64,000 bases of DNA, from positions 248,001 through 312,000 of the forward strand of contig NZ_JABWGN010000008.1 of NCBI RefSeq assembly GCF_013363975.1, in the 5' to 3' direction. Source of the DNA: Nonomuraea montanisoli (GTDB lineage: Bacteria; Actinomycetota; Actinomycetes; Streptosporangiales; Streptosporangiaceae). Positions 23,612-32,005 of the stretch are shown here, in pieces (the first letter of the stretch is position 1; each line of letters begins with the position of its first letter). Made by a program: the position numbers and the translations under genes. The notes under the pieces are model-generated. The model saw only the letters and a program-made list of their open reading frames with translations. It was not told where the DNA came from and ran no database searches.

Positions 23612-25732
23612 TCAGGCGGTGACGCGGCGCAGGCGGGCCTTCGGGGCCTCCTCGCCGGGGAAGACCCGCTTGACGCCGTCGCCCATGGCCTGCTCGATGA
23701 TCCGGATGTCGCGCACCAGGTGCTCCAGCCCGGACGGCTCCAGCGAGGCGGCGTGGTCGGAGCCCCACATGGTGCGGTCGAGCGTGATGTGCCGCTCCAC
23801 GCACACCGCGCCGAGCGTCACCGCGGCCAGCGAGATCTGCAGCCCGCGCTCGTGGCCGGAGTAGCCGACCGGCACGCCGTAGCGGTCCTTGAGCGTGGTG
23901 ATCGTGCGCAGGTTCGCCTCCTCCGGCGGCAGCGGGTACGTGGAGGTGGCGTGCATCATGATCAGCTTGCTGGTGCCGAGGATCTCGACGGCCTTGTCGA
24001 TCTCGGTCAGCGTCGACATGCCCGTGGACAGGATGACCGGCTTGCCGGTGGCGGCCAGGGCGCGCAGCAGCTCGTGGTCGGCGACGCCGGCCGAGGCCAC
24101 CTTGTGCGTCAGGACGTCCATCTCCTCCAGGAACTCCACGGAGGGCACGTCCCACGGCGAGGCGAACCAGTGCAGGCCCCGCTCGTCGCAGTACTTGGCG
24201 ATCTGCCGGTACTCGTCCAGGCCGAACTCGGTGCGCTCCTTGTACTCCAGGTACGTCATCTCGCCCCACGGCGTCTGCCGGATCTGGCCCTTCTGCTCCT
24301 CGGGCACGCAGATCGCGGGGGTGCGCTTCTGGAACTTGACCGCCTGGCACCCGGCGTCGGCCGCGACGTCGATGAGGCGGCGGGCGATGTCGAGGTCGCC
24401 GTTGTGGTTGATGCCGATCTCGCCGATCACGTACACCGGCATGCCGTCGCCGACGAGCACGTCACCGATGGCCACCGGCGCGGGGGCGGTCCTGGGCCGG
24501 GCCTGGACGGGCCCGCCGGGGGCCGCGGAGGACAGGGTGGGAGCCGCGGACGGGGCGGGCGTGCCCGGGACCAGCGGGGTCACGGGCGCGGCGGGGGCCG
24601 GGGCGGGGCGGGCGGCCAGGACCCGGTCGCACAGCTCGCGCACCGCGCCGGCCCCGCCGACGCGGGTGAGCACGACGCGGGCGGCGGCCCGCACCTTCGG
24701 GTTGGCGTCCGGCACCGCCACGGGCCAGCCCACCTCGCCCATCGGGCCGAGGTCGTTGACGTCGTTGCCGACGTAGGCGACGCGGGCCGGGTCGAGGCCC
24801 TCGATGGCCAGCCAGTCGCGCAGCACGGTCCGCTTGTCGGCGAGCCCCTGCAGCACGGGCACGCCGAGCTTGCGCGCCCGCGCGGCGACGACCGGGTTGT
24901 GCTCGGTGGACATGACGAGCACCTTGACCCCGGCCCTGCGCAGCAGCGAGACGCCCATGCCGTCGGAGCGGCTGACGAGGACCATCTCGCGGCCCTCGGA
25001 GTCGACGTAGGCCCGGTCGTCGGTGTGGACGCCGTCGAAGTCGGTGATGACGGCGTCGACGGCGATCGGCTCCGGCTGATCCACGAACGGGGCGAGCGCC
25101 CGGACCAGCTCCAGGTCCTCGGGGTCGTCGACCTCGATGCCGTGCCGGGCCGGGACGGGCTGGACGCCGACGGTGCCGAAGAAGCGGTGGCCGTGCTCGC
25201 GCAGGCCGGCGGTGCGCATGGCGTAGAAGGCGCCGTTCTCGCGGAACTGCGGCTCGCGCTCCTGCCGGCGCGGCCGGACGGCCGGGTCGTGGTTGACGCC
25301 GGCGCCGGCGGCCGTCCACAGGAACTCGTGCGTCGGCAGCCCCGACACGACCGAGTCGGCCTCGCCGTCGAGGATCCTGCGCACGGCGGCGGACAGGTCC
25401 TCCGGGTCGATGAAGGCGCTGGTGCACTGCACGAGCACGACCACCTCGGGGTCCTCGCCGAGCGTGTCCAGCGCGTGCAGCACCGCCGACTCGCTGGAGG
25501 CGGTGGCGCCGCTCAGCTCCTCCGGGCGGTCGACCACGAGCGCCCCCGCCTGCCTGGCGGTCTCCGCGATGCCGGCGTGGTCGGTGCTGACCACGACCTG
25601 GTCGATCAGCTCGGCGCGCAGGCAGGCGCGCACCGCGCGGGCCACCAGCGGCACCCCGCCGACCGTGGCGAGGTTCTTCAGGGGGACGCCCGCCGAACCT
25701 CCGCGGGCGGGAACTACGGCCAGGACTCGCAA
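23612..25732 (-). CDS. Trifunctional CMP-nonulosonate synthetase - HAD phosphatase - nonulosonate synthase
   Basis: The 706-residue protein has three catalytic domains. Residues 1-220 are a NeuA-type cytidylyltransferase (AVVPARGGSAGVPLKN, STDHAGIAE, FRENGAFYAM). Residues 225-375 are a KdsC-like HAD phosphatase (DFDGVHTDD, nucleophile D231; GNDVNDLG at 322-329). A Pro/Ala linker spans about 376-420. Residues 421-706 are a NeuB-type synthase (GEIGINHNGD, KFQKR, GYSGHERG, ERHITLDRTMWGSDHA). Together they would make a 9-phosphate nonulosonate from phosphoenolpyruvate and a hexose 6-phosphate, dephosphorylate it, and activate it with CTP. The usual C-terminal SAF domain of NeuB is absent. Start is TTG 25732 with GAGGAGA. 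Confidence 0.88.
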   Translation of the reverse strand: MRVLAVVPARGGSAGVPLKNLATVGGVPLVARAVRACLRAELIDQVVVSTDHAGIAETARQAGALVVDRPEELSGATASSESAVLHALDTLGEDPEVVVLVQCTSAFIDPEDLSAAVRRILDGEADSVVSGLPTHEFLWTAAGAGVNHDPAVRPRRQEREPQFRENGAFYAMRTAGLREHGHRFFGTVGVQPVPARHGIEVDDPEDLELVRALAPFVDQPEPIAVDAVITDFDGVHTDDRAYVDSEGREMVLVSRSDGMGVSLLRRAGVKVLVMSTEHNPVVAARARKLGVPVLQGLADKRTVLRDWLAIEGLDPARVAYVGNDVNDLGPMGEVGWPVAVPDANPKVRAAARVVLTRVGGAGAVRELCDRVLAARPAPAPAAPVTPLVPGTPAPSAAPTLSSAAPGGPVQARPRTAPAPVAIGDVLVGDGMPVYVIGEIGINHNGDLDIARRLIDVAADAGCQAVKFQKRTPAICVPEEQKGQIRQTPWGEMTYLEYKERTEFGLDEYRQIAKYCDERGLHWFASPWDVPSVEFLEEMDVLTHKVASAGVADHELLRALAATGKPVILSTGMSTLTEIDKAVEILGTSKLIMMHATSTYPLPPEEANLRTITTLKDRYGVPVGYSGHERGLQISLAAVTLGAVCVERHITLDRTMWGSDHAASLEPSGLEHLVRDIRIIEQAMGDGVKRVFPGEEAPKARLRRVTA

Positions 25733-25803
25733 GGTGTCTCCTCAGTGCTGTGGGATGCACCCAGAAGCTAGAGGCCCGGATTGAACGACCAGCGTCAGCG
25801 CCA

Positions 25804-26472
25804 TTAACGTTCCGTGGGTATCCGGTAGAGCAACTCTGGACGGCCGACCCCGCCGTACTGGGGGAAGCGCACCGCGACGCCCCGCTCCACCAGGTACTCC
25901 AGGTAGCGGCGGGCCGTCACCCGCGACACCCCGGCCGCCGTCCCCACGGCCTGCGCCGAGACGCCCTCGGGCCGGTTGCGCAGCTCGGCCGCGACCGTGT
26001 CCAGCGTGTCCTGCGTCATGCCCTTGGGCAGCTCGCCGCCGGTGCCGCGCAGCGTGCCCAGCACCCGGTCCACGTCGCCCTGGCCGACGATCTCGCCGGC
26101 CTCCCCGCGGAAGGCGGCGTAGCGGGTCAGCTTGTCGCGCAGGGCCGCGAACGCGAACGGCTTGAGCAGGTACTGCGAGACGCCCAGCGACACCGCCGAG
26201 CGCACCATCGCCAGGTCGCGCGCCGAGGTGATCGCGATGACGTCGCACAGCAGCCCGCCGGCCCGTACGGCCCGGCACACCTCCAGCCCGTGCATGTCCG
26301 GCAGGTACAGGTCGAGCAGGATGAGGTCCACCGGCGTGTGCCGCAGGAAGCGCAGCGCGTCGCCGCCCGAGCGGGCCACCCCGGCCACCCGGAAGCCGGG
26401 CACCCGCTCCACGTAGATGCGGTTGGCCTCGGCGGTGATCTCCTCGTCCTCGACGACCAGCACGGTGATCAT
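25804..26472 (-). CDS. CitB/DcuR-type response regulator for C4-dicarboxylates
   Basis: The 222-residue protein has a receiver domain (MITVLVVEDEEITAEANRIY, phospho-Asp in LILLDLYLPDMHG, Lys in YLLKPF) and a C-terminal winged helix (VSAQAVGTAAGVSRVTARRY, LEYLVERGVAV) of the CitB/DcuR family. Its ATG overlaps the kinase stop (ATGA). The pair is divergent from dctA, which it most likely activates. A 16-bp inverted repeat between them is a candidate binding site. The nonulosonate fusion starts 71 bp downstream on the same strand, so read-through is possible. Confidence 0.9.
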   Translation of the reverse strand: MITVLVVEDEEITAEANRIYVERVPGFRVAGVARSGGDALRFLRHTPVDLILLDLYLPDMHGLEVCRAVRAGGLLCDVIAITSARDLAMVRSAVSLGVSQYLLKPFAFAALRDKLTRYAAFRGEAGEIVGQGDVDRVLGTLRGTGGELPKGMTQDTLDTVAAELRNRPEGVSAQAVGTAAGVSRVTARRYLEYLVERGVAVRFPQYGGVGRPELLYRIPTER

Positions 26473-27962
26473 CGGACCCGCTCCGGCACCGGCAGCCGCA
26501 CGGCGAACACCGAGCCCTCCACGTGGATCGCGCCGCCCAGCCGCCGCACCGCCTGGCCCACCAGCGCCAGGCCCAGCCCGTGCCCGTCGCCCTTGGTCGT
26601 CCAGCCGCGCCGGAACGCCTCGTCCGAGGTGAGCCCCGGCCCGTCGTCGGCCACCCGGATCAGCAGCTCGCCCGCGTCGGCGCGCAGGCAGACCTCCACC
26701 CGCGAGGCCGCGTCGATGGCGTTGTCGATGAGGTTGCCGAGGATGGTGACCAGCTCCCGCGTGTCGATGCCGAGGTCGTCGAGGTCGCTGTCGGGGCTGA
26801 TGACCAGCTCGGCGCCGCGCTCGGCCGCCTCCGAGCTCTTGCCGAGCAGCAGCGCCGCCAGCACCGGCTCGCGCACCGCGGCCATCACCTGGTCGGTCAG
26901 CTCCTGCGCGGCCCGCAGCTCGGCCGTGGCGAACGCCACCGCCTGCTCCGTGCGGCCCAGCTCGACCAGGGTGATGACGGTGTGCAGCCGGTTGGCCGCC
27001 TCGTGCGCCGCCGACCGCAGCGCCTCGGCGAAGCCGCGCTCGGCGTCGAGCTGCCCGGCCAGCGCCTGCAGCTCCGTGTGGTCGCGTACGGTGACGACCG
27101 TGCCGAGGCGGCTGGCCGCGCTGTTGACCGCGAGCACGCGCTCGCCGACCAGGTGGACGCGCTCCTCCCGGGTGGTCAGCACGTCGGCGAGGCCGAGGTC
27201 GGCCACGTGCCGCCCCTCGGCGTCCTCCGGCAGGTTCAGCAACTGGCGGGCCGCGTCGTTGCAGAGCGTCAGCGTGCCGTCCTTGCCGACGAGCAGCAGG
27301 CCCTCCCGTACGGCGTGCAGGACGGCGTCGTGGTGCTCGTGGATGCGGCTCAGCTCCAACGGCCCGAGCCCGTGGGTCTGGCGGCGCAGCCGCGAGGTCA
27401 CCAGCCACGTGCCGCCGGCGCCCAGCCCGAGGGCGAGCGCCGTGATGAGGCCCGTCCACACCAGGATCACGAACAGCTCGGCGCTGACCTTCTCCACCTT
27501 GATGCCCACGCTGACCAGCGCCGTGACGGAGCCGCCGACGCGGACCGGCACGACGGCGCGCACCGACGGGCCGAGCGTGCCGGTGTAGGTCTCGGTGAAC
27601 GGGTGGCCCCGCAGCGCCTGCTCGGTGTGGCCGAGGAAGCGCCGCCCGATCTCGGCCGGGTTGGGATGGGTGTAGCGGGTGCCGTCCGGCTTCATGATGG
27701 TGACGAAGTCGACGCCGGTGTCCAGGCGCACCCGCTCGGCGTACGGCTGGAGCCGGGTCGTCGGCGACGGGCCGGCCAGGGCCGCCCGCACGTCGGGGGA
27801 GGCCGCGACGCTGAGCGCCACGGCCTGGGAGGTGGCGGCGGCCTGCCCGCTCACCACCTCGCGCGCCAGCACCGACTCCAGCACGGCGCCGCCCGCCACG
27901 GCCACGGCGATCACGACCAGCTGCAGGAGCAGCATCTGCCCCGCCAGGCTCCACTGTCGCAT
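26469..27962 (-). CDS. CitA/DcuS-type sensor histidine kinase
   Basis: The 497-residue kinase has a membrane segment (MLLLQLVVIAVAVAGGAV), an extracytoplasmic PAS-like sensor (FVTIMKPDGTRYTHPNPAEI), a second segment near residue 170, a cytoplasmic PAS (VREGLLLVGKDGTLTLCN), and the phospho-His box RSAAHEAANRLHTVITLVEL. The N-box GNLIDNAIDAA and G-boxes DDGPG and GHGLGLALV complete the ATPase. The H-x3-N-R-L-H box is specific to this family, which senses citrate or C4-dicarboxylates. The ATG 27962 with GAAGAGG upstream is preferred over the GTG at 27986. Confidence 0.9.
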   Translation of the reverse strand: MRQWSLAGQMLLLQLVVIAVAVAGGAVLESVLAREVVSGQAAATSQAVALSVAASPDVRAALAGPSPTTRLQPYAERVRLDTGVDFVTIMKPDGTRYTHPNPAEIGRRFLGHTEQALRGHPFTETYTGTLGPSVRAVVPVRVGGSVTALVSVGIKVEKVSAELFVILVWTGLITALALGLGAGGTWLVTSRLRRQTHGLGPLELSRIHEHHDAVLHAVREGLLLVGKDGTLTLCNDAARQLLNLPEDAEGRHVADLGLADVLTTREERVHLVGERVLAVNSAASRLGTVVTVRDHTELQALAGQLDAERGFAEALRSAAHEAANRLHTVITLVELGRTEQAVAFATAELRAAQELTDQVMAAVREPVLAALLLGKSSEAAERGAELVISPDSDLDDLGIDTRELVTILGNLIDNAIDAASRVEVCLRADAGELLIRVADDGPGLTSDEAFRRGWTTKGDGHGLGLALVGQAVRRLGGAIHVEGSVFAVRLPVPERVR

Positions 27963-28025
27963 CCGGACCTCTTCGTCACTCTTCACCTCGTCCGTCGCGG
28001 ATCCGGTGAACGAAACTTACGCAAT

Positions 28026-28041
28026 GGTGACCTGGGTCACC
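28026..28041. promoter_or_regulatory. Inverted repeat between the dct regulator pair and dctA
   Basis: GGTGACC-TG-GGTCACC has perfect seven-base arms and lies midway between the divergent starts, 58 bp before dctA. It is a candidate site for the response regulator or a catabolite regulator. Confidence 0.5.
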
Positions 28042-28098
28042 CCCGCCCGCATAGTCACGCAGAGAGAACACTCGTCCACGACGCTTGGAGAGCCGCCC

Positions 28099-29436
28099 AT
28101 GCGTGACCGCACCCGCTACCTCTATCTGGCCGTCATCGTGGCCGTGCTCGCCGGAATCGTGGTCGGATTCGTCTGGCCGGACGTGGGCCTGGCGCTCAAG
28201 CCGCTCGGCACGGGATTCGTGGCACTGATCAAGATGATGATCAGCCCGATCATCTTCTGCACGATCGTGCTCGGCGTCGGCTCCGTCACCAAGGCCGCCA
28301 GCGTGGGCAAGGTCGGCGGGCTCGCGCTCGGTTACTTCCTCGTCATGTCGACTGTAGCCCTGGTCATCGGGCTGGTGGTCGGCAACCTCATCGACCCGGG
28401 CAGCGGCCTGCACCTGACCGCCGCGGCCAAGGAGGCGGCGGCGGCCGAGGCGGCCAAGGGGGAGGCGACGAACACGGTCGACTTCCTGCTCGGCATCATC
28501 CCGACCACGCTCGTGTCGGCGTTCACCGAGGGACAGGTGCTGCAGACGCTGCTGGTGGCGCTGCTCACCGGCTTCGCGCTGCAGGCCATGGGCCCCAAGG
28601 GCGCGCCCATCCTTGGCGCCATCGGCCACATCCAGCGGCTGGTGTTCCGCATCCTCGCCATGATCATGTGGGCGGCGCCGGTCGGCGCGTTCGGCGCGAT
28701 CGCGGCCGTCGTCGGCGCCACCGGCCTCGACGCGCTCAAGAGCCTGGCCGTCATCATGGCCGCCTTCTACATCACCTGCGCCCTGTTCGTCGGCGTCGTG
28801 CTCGGCACGCTGCTGTGGCTGGTCGCCCGGATCAACCTGTGGTCGCTGCTGCGCTACCTGGGCCGGGAGTTCCTGCTCATCCTGTCCACCTCGTCGTCGG
28901 AGTCGGCGCTGCCGCGGCTCATCGCCAAGATGGAGCACATGGGCGTCAGCCGCACCGTGGCCGGCATCACCGTGCCGACCGGCTACTCCTTCAACCTCGA
29001 CGGCACCGCCATCTACCTGACCATGGCCACGCTGTTCATCGCCTCGGCGACGGGCGACCCGCTGCAGTTCGGCGAGCAGCTCGGGCTGCTGCTGTTCATG
29101 ATGATCGCCTCGAAGGGCGCGGCCGGCGTGACCGGGGCCGGGCTCGCCACGCTGGCGGGCGGGCTCCAGTCGCACCGCCCCGAGCTGGTGGACGGCGTGG
29201 GCCTCATCGTCGGCATCGACCGGTTCATGTCCGAGGCGCGGGCGCTGACCAACTTCGCCGGCAACGCCGTGGCGACCGTGCTGGTCGGCACGTGGACGGG
29301 CGGGTTCGACCGGGAGCGGGCCCTTCGGGTGCTGGCCGGGCACGACCCGTTCGACGAGGCCACGCTGCTGGACGACGAGGAGCGGGAGCCGGAGCCGCCG
29401 GCGGCCCAGGCCGACCGGGAGATGTCGCCGGTCTGA
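28099..29436 (+). CDS. dctA: C4-dicarboxylate:cation symporter DctA
   Basis: The 445-residue membrane protein shows the DAACS family marks: MISPIIFCTIVLGVGSV, the serine-rich reentrant loop STSSSESALPRL, the TGYSFNLDGTAIYLTMATLF segment and a later IDRFMSEARALTNFAGNAVA. These match DctA, which imports succinate, fumarate and malate with protons or sodium. The ATG at 28099 has GGAGAG upstream. The acidic, proline-rich C-terminal tail is variable in the family. The divergent CitA-type two-component system is its expected regulator. Confidence 0.93.
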   Translation: MRDRTRYLYLAVIVAVLAGIVVGFVWPDVGLALKPLGTGFVALIKMMISPIIFCTIVLGVGSVTKAASVGKVGGLALGYFLVMSTVALVIGLVVGNLIDPGSGLHLTAAAKEAAAAEAAKGEATNTVDFLLGIIPTTLVSAFTEGQVLQTLLVALLTGFALQAMGPKGAPILGAIGHIQRLVFRILAMIMWAAPVGAFGAIAAVVGATGLDALKSLAVIMAAFYITCALFVGVVLGTLLWLVARINLWSLLRYLGREFLLILSTSSSESALPRLIAKMEHMGVSRTVAGITVPTGYSFNLDGTAIYLTMATLFIASATGDPLQFGEQLGLLLFMMIASKGAAGVTGAGLATLAGGLQSHRPELVDGVGLIVGIDRFMSEARALTNFAGNAVATVLVGTWTGGFDRERALRVLAGHDPFDEATLLDDEEREPEPPAAQADREMSPV

Positions 29437-29453
29437 CTCCCCTGAGCCGCATC

Positions 29454-29482
29454 GGCCGGGCGCCCCTCGTGGGCGCCCGGCC
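29454..29482. terminator. Bidirectional terminator after dctA
   Basis: A 12-bp perfect stem (GGCCGGGCGCCC with GGGCGCCCGGCC) and a CTCGT loop sits between convergent dctA and the methyltransferase gene. Confidence 0.88.
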
Positions 29483-29491
29483 TCGCCCGGG

Positions 29492-30322
29492 TCAGAACGG
29501 CCTGCGGCCTATGCCCGCGTACCCCATGCGGGCGATCTCCTCGTCGATCAGGGGAGGGTTCTTCGGGTCGACGAACGGCCAGCCGGTCTCCTCGCCCAGC
29601 CCGGTCGCCAGTCCGGGCGGGATCAGCTCGAAGTCGCCGAAGAACGCGGCGATCTCCGCCCCGGGACGCGGGCAGAACGGCGCGTTGGCCTGCTTGTAGA
29701 AGTCGCTGACCCGGCGCACCTGCTCGGGCGCGCTGTCGGTGCCCACGTGCGAGATCGCGAGGTAGCTGCCCGGCGCCAGCGCCTCACGGTAGCGGGCCAC
29801 GAACCCCTGCGGGTCGTCCTCGTCCGGCACCAGGTGCAGGAAGAACATCATGAGCAGCGCCACGGGCCGCTCGAAGTCGATCAGAGCGCGCACCGAGGGG
29901 TGCTCCAGGACCTCCTCCGGCCGCCGCGCGTCGGCCTGCACCATCGCCACCCGGTCGGGGGCGGCCAGCAGGGCCCGGCCGTGGGTGGCCACCACCGGGT
30001 CGTTGTCCACGTACACCACCCGGGCGTCGGGGACGTGCCGCAGGGCGGCCTCGTGCACGTTCTCCCGCGCGGGCAGCCCCGACCCCAGGTCGAGGAACTG
30101 GGTGATCCCCTGGTCGCACAGGTACTTCACCACCCGGCCGATCAGGGCGCGGTTCTCCTGGGTGCCGACCCGGATGTCGGGCATCACCTTGAGCACCATG
30201 TCCGCCAGGTCCCTGTCGGCCTGGAAGTTGTCCTTACCGCCGAGGAAGTAGTCGTACATCCGCGCCGCGTTGGGAACGTGCGGATCGATGCCCACCGGCG
30301 CCTGCTCCATCATGGCGTCCAT
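29492..30322 (-). CDS. S-adenosylmethionine-dependent methyltransferase (DUF574 family)
   Basis: The roughly 276-residue protein has PHVPNAARMYDYFLGGKDNF, the hallmark of the large actinobacterial DUF574 family, then QFLDLGSGLPARENVHEAA (SAM-binding loop) and VVYVDNDPVVATHGRALL (ribose-binding acidic residue). Members are numerous in Streptomyces-type genomes and mostly of unknown target. Three in-frame ATGs (30322, 30313, 30310) are close together and none has a strong ribosome site. It lies 29 bp downstream of the orphan kinase gene and is probably cotranscribed. Confidence 0.9.
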   Translation of the reverse strand: MDAMMEQAPVGIDPHVPNAARMYDYFLGGKDNFQADRDLADMVLKVMPDIRVGTQENRALIGRVVKYLCDQGITQFLDLGSGLPARENVHEAALRHVPDARVVYVDNDPVVATHGRALLAAPDRVAMVQADARRPEEVLEHPSVRALIDFERPVALLMMFFLHLVPDEDDPQGFVARYREALAPGSYLAISHVGTDSAPEQVRRVSDFYKQANAPFCPRPGAEIAAFFGDFELIPPGLATGLGEETGWPFVDPKNPPLIDEEIARMGYAGIGRRPF

Positions 30323-30351
30323 GATTCCGGATATGAGGGAGTTGAAGCCAC

Positions 30352-31743
30352 TCAAACCCCTGATGTCCCAGGCTTTTCGGCAGGTCTGTCGGTCCGGCAG
30401 GGCGTCGAGGGCAGGCGCAGCACGAAGCGCGCGCCGCCCTGGCAGTCCTCGACGGTCAGCTCGCCGCCGTGGGCCACCGCCACGTCCCGCGCGATCGCCA
30501 GGCCCAGCCCGGTGCCGCCCGCGTCGCGGCTGCGCGCCGCGTCCAGGCGGGTGAACCGCTCGAAGATCCGCTCGCGGTCCACGGCGGCGATCTCCGCGCC
30601 GTCGTTCTCCACGGCCAGCACGGCTACGCCGTCCTCGCACCCCACCGACACCCTGACGTACCGGTCGGCGTGCCGCTCGGCGTTGTCGAGCAGGTTCGTC
30701 AGCACCCGGGCGAGCTGGAGCCGCACGCCCTGGACGAGCACGCCGTCCTCGACCGCCAGCCGGATCGGGACCCGGTCCTTGCGGACGGACAGCTCCTCGC
30801 GGACCAGCTCCCCGAGGTCCACCCACTCCTTCGCGGCGTCGTCCGCGCGCGAGCCGATCCGGGCCAGCAGGAGCAGGTCGGTGATGATCGCCTCCAGCCG
30901 GTCGGTGTCGCGCAGCGCGCTGGTCACGAGGGCGTCGAGGTCGGTGTCCTCCGGGTAGAGCTGGGCGCTCTCCAGCTGGGCGCGCAGCCCGGCGATGGGG
31001 GTGCGCAGTTCGTGGGAGGCGTCCGAGGCGAACTGGCGCTGCTGGCGGGCCGAGCGCTCCAGGCGCGCGAGCGTGCCGTTGATGGAGGCGGCCAGCCCGG
31101 ACAGCTCGTCGTCCCCGGCCGGCTGCACCACGCGGCGGCTCAGGTCGCTGGCCTGGATCTCGTCGAGCTGGGCGCGCATGGCCGCCACCGGCCGCAGGGC
31201 GCGCCCCATGATCATCCAGGTGGCCCAGCCGGTGATGCCGATGAGGATCGCGATCTCGATCGCGGCCACGGTCTCCAGGGTGTGGTCGCTCAGCACGGCG
31301 GGGGCCCGGCGCCCGGCGTACACGACGCTGGAGTCCGCCTCGAGGGACACGCGGACGGCGGTCAGGTACAGGCACATCTGCGGCACGCAGGGCCGTGAGG
31401 TGATGACGCGGTCGTCGGGGGTCGGCCACACGTCGCTCAGGCGCGGCATGGCGGCGGCCCCGTCACTGGCCGCGCTGACGGTGCCCTGGGGGTTGACGAT
31501 CTGGATGAGCGGCACGGTGGGGTCGAGCACCGGGATCCGGCCGCCCCGCCACAACGCTCCGGCGCGGGCCTCGGAGGCGATCCGCTCGGCGGTGTTGCGG
31601 GTGTCGCGTGACACGCTGGCCGCGACCCAGGCGCGCGTCACGGTGACCGCCCCGATCCCGAACGGGATCAGCAGCACCGCCGCGACGAGCGTCGTGACGA
31701 GCGTGACACGTCCGCGCAGGGAGCGTGCCCAGATGCGGGACAC
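30352..31743 (-). CDS. Orphan HAMP-type sensor histidine kinase
   Basis: The 463-residue kinase has two membrane segments (VTLVTTLVAAVLLIPFGIGA near the start and AIEIAILIGITGWATWMIMG near 165-185) around an extracytoplasmic sensor with two cysteines (RPCVPQMCLY). A HAMP region, phosphoacceptor box SDASHELRTPIAGLRAQLE, N-box NLLDNAERHA and G2 box GGTGLGLAIARDVA follow. The G1 box is ENDGAEI, less standard than DNGPGI. No response-regulator gene is adjacent on either side. The start is GTG 31743 with a poor ribosome site. Confidence 0.88.
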   Translation of the reverse strand: MSRIWARSLRGRVTLVTTLVAAVLLIPFGIGAVTVTRAWVAASVSRDTRNTAERIASEARAGALWRGGRIPVLDPTVPLIQIVNPQGTVSAASDGAAAMPRLSDVWPTPDDRVITSRPCVPQMCLYLTAVRVSLEADSSVVYAGRRAPAVLSDHTLETVAAIEIAILIGITGWATWMIMGRALRPVAAMRAQLDEIQASDLSRRVVQPAGDDELSGLAASINGTLARLERSARQQRQFASDASHELRTPIAGLRAQLESAQLYPEDTDLDALVTSALRDTDRLEAIITDLLLLARIGSRADDAAKEWVDLGELVREELSVRKDRVPIRLAVEDGVLVQGVRLQLARVLTNLLDNAERHADRYVRVSVGCEDGVAVLAVENDGAEIAAVDRERIFERFTRLDAARSRDAGGTGLGLAIARDVAVAHGGELTVEDCQGGARFVLRLPSTPCRTDRPAEKPGTSGV

Positions 31744-31754
31744 GCCCCGAGGTT

Positions 31755-31779
31755 ACTAACCGTGACATTCGCCGTTAGT
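31755..31779. promoter_or_regulatory. Inverted repeat upstream of the orphan kinase
   Basis: ACTAAC (31755-31760) and GTTAGT (31774-31779) form a 25-bp inverted repeat 12 bp before the kinase start. It could be an operator. The rest of the 262-bp gap to 32005 holds a hairpin and no gene I can support. Confidence 0.35.
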
Positions 31780-31933
31780 CGCGTGAAGGAAAAGATTCCC
31801 CCAATGCCCGCCGGCCCCGCCCGTCCGGCGCTCGGACAGGCCCTCTCAGGGACGCGCCCACGGACGACGGGCCCTCACGCGGGACGCGCCCGGGCGCGCG
31901 CCTGGCGCGGTCGCGACCGGGTGCCCTGTGGGG

Positions 31934-31976
31934 GCCCGTCCCGCGACGCCGTGCAGGGAGGGGGCGCGGGACGGGC
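31934..31976 (-). terminator. Terminator hairpin downstream of the GH13 glucosidase
   Basis: A 12-bp perfect stem (GCCCGTCCCGCG at 31934-31945 with CGCGGGACGGGC at 31965-31976) and a 19-base loop lies 30 bp after the glucosidase stop. Confidence 0.75.
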
Positions 31977-32005
31977 GGGGGATCGGAAGCGGGTGGGGGG
32001 CCGGG

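Noticed and set aside
23315-25771. 818-residue + frame opposite the nonulosonate fusion gene
   Set aside because: Composition is Val/Gly/Arg/His/Gln low complexity, typical of an antisense shadow; the minus frame has three recognisable domains.
29492-31429. Single 645-residue protein joining the DUF574 methyltransferase to upstream sequence
   Set aside because: The added N-terminal 370 residues are the shadow of the histidine kinase gene. The methyltransferase family begins at the ATG near 30322.
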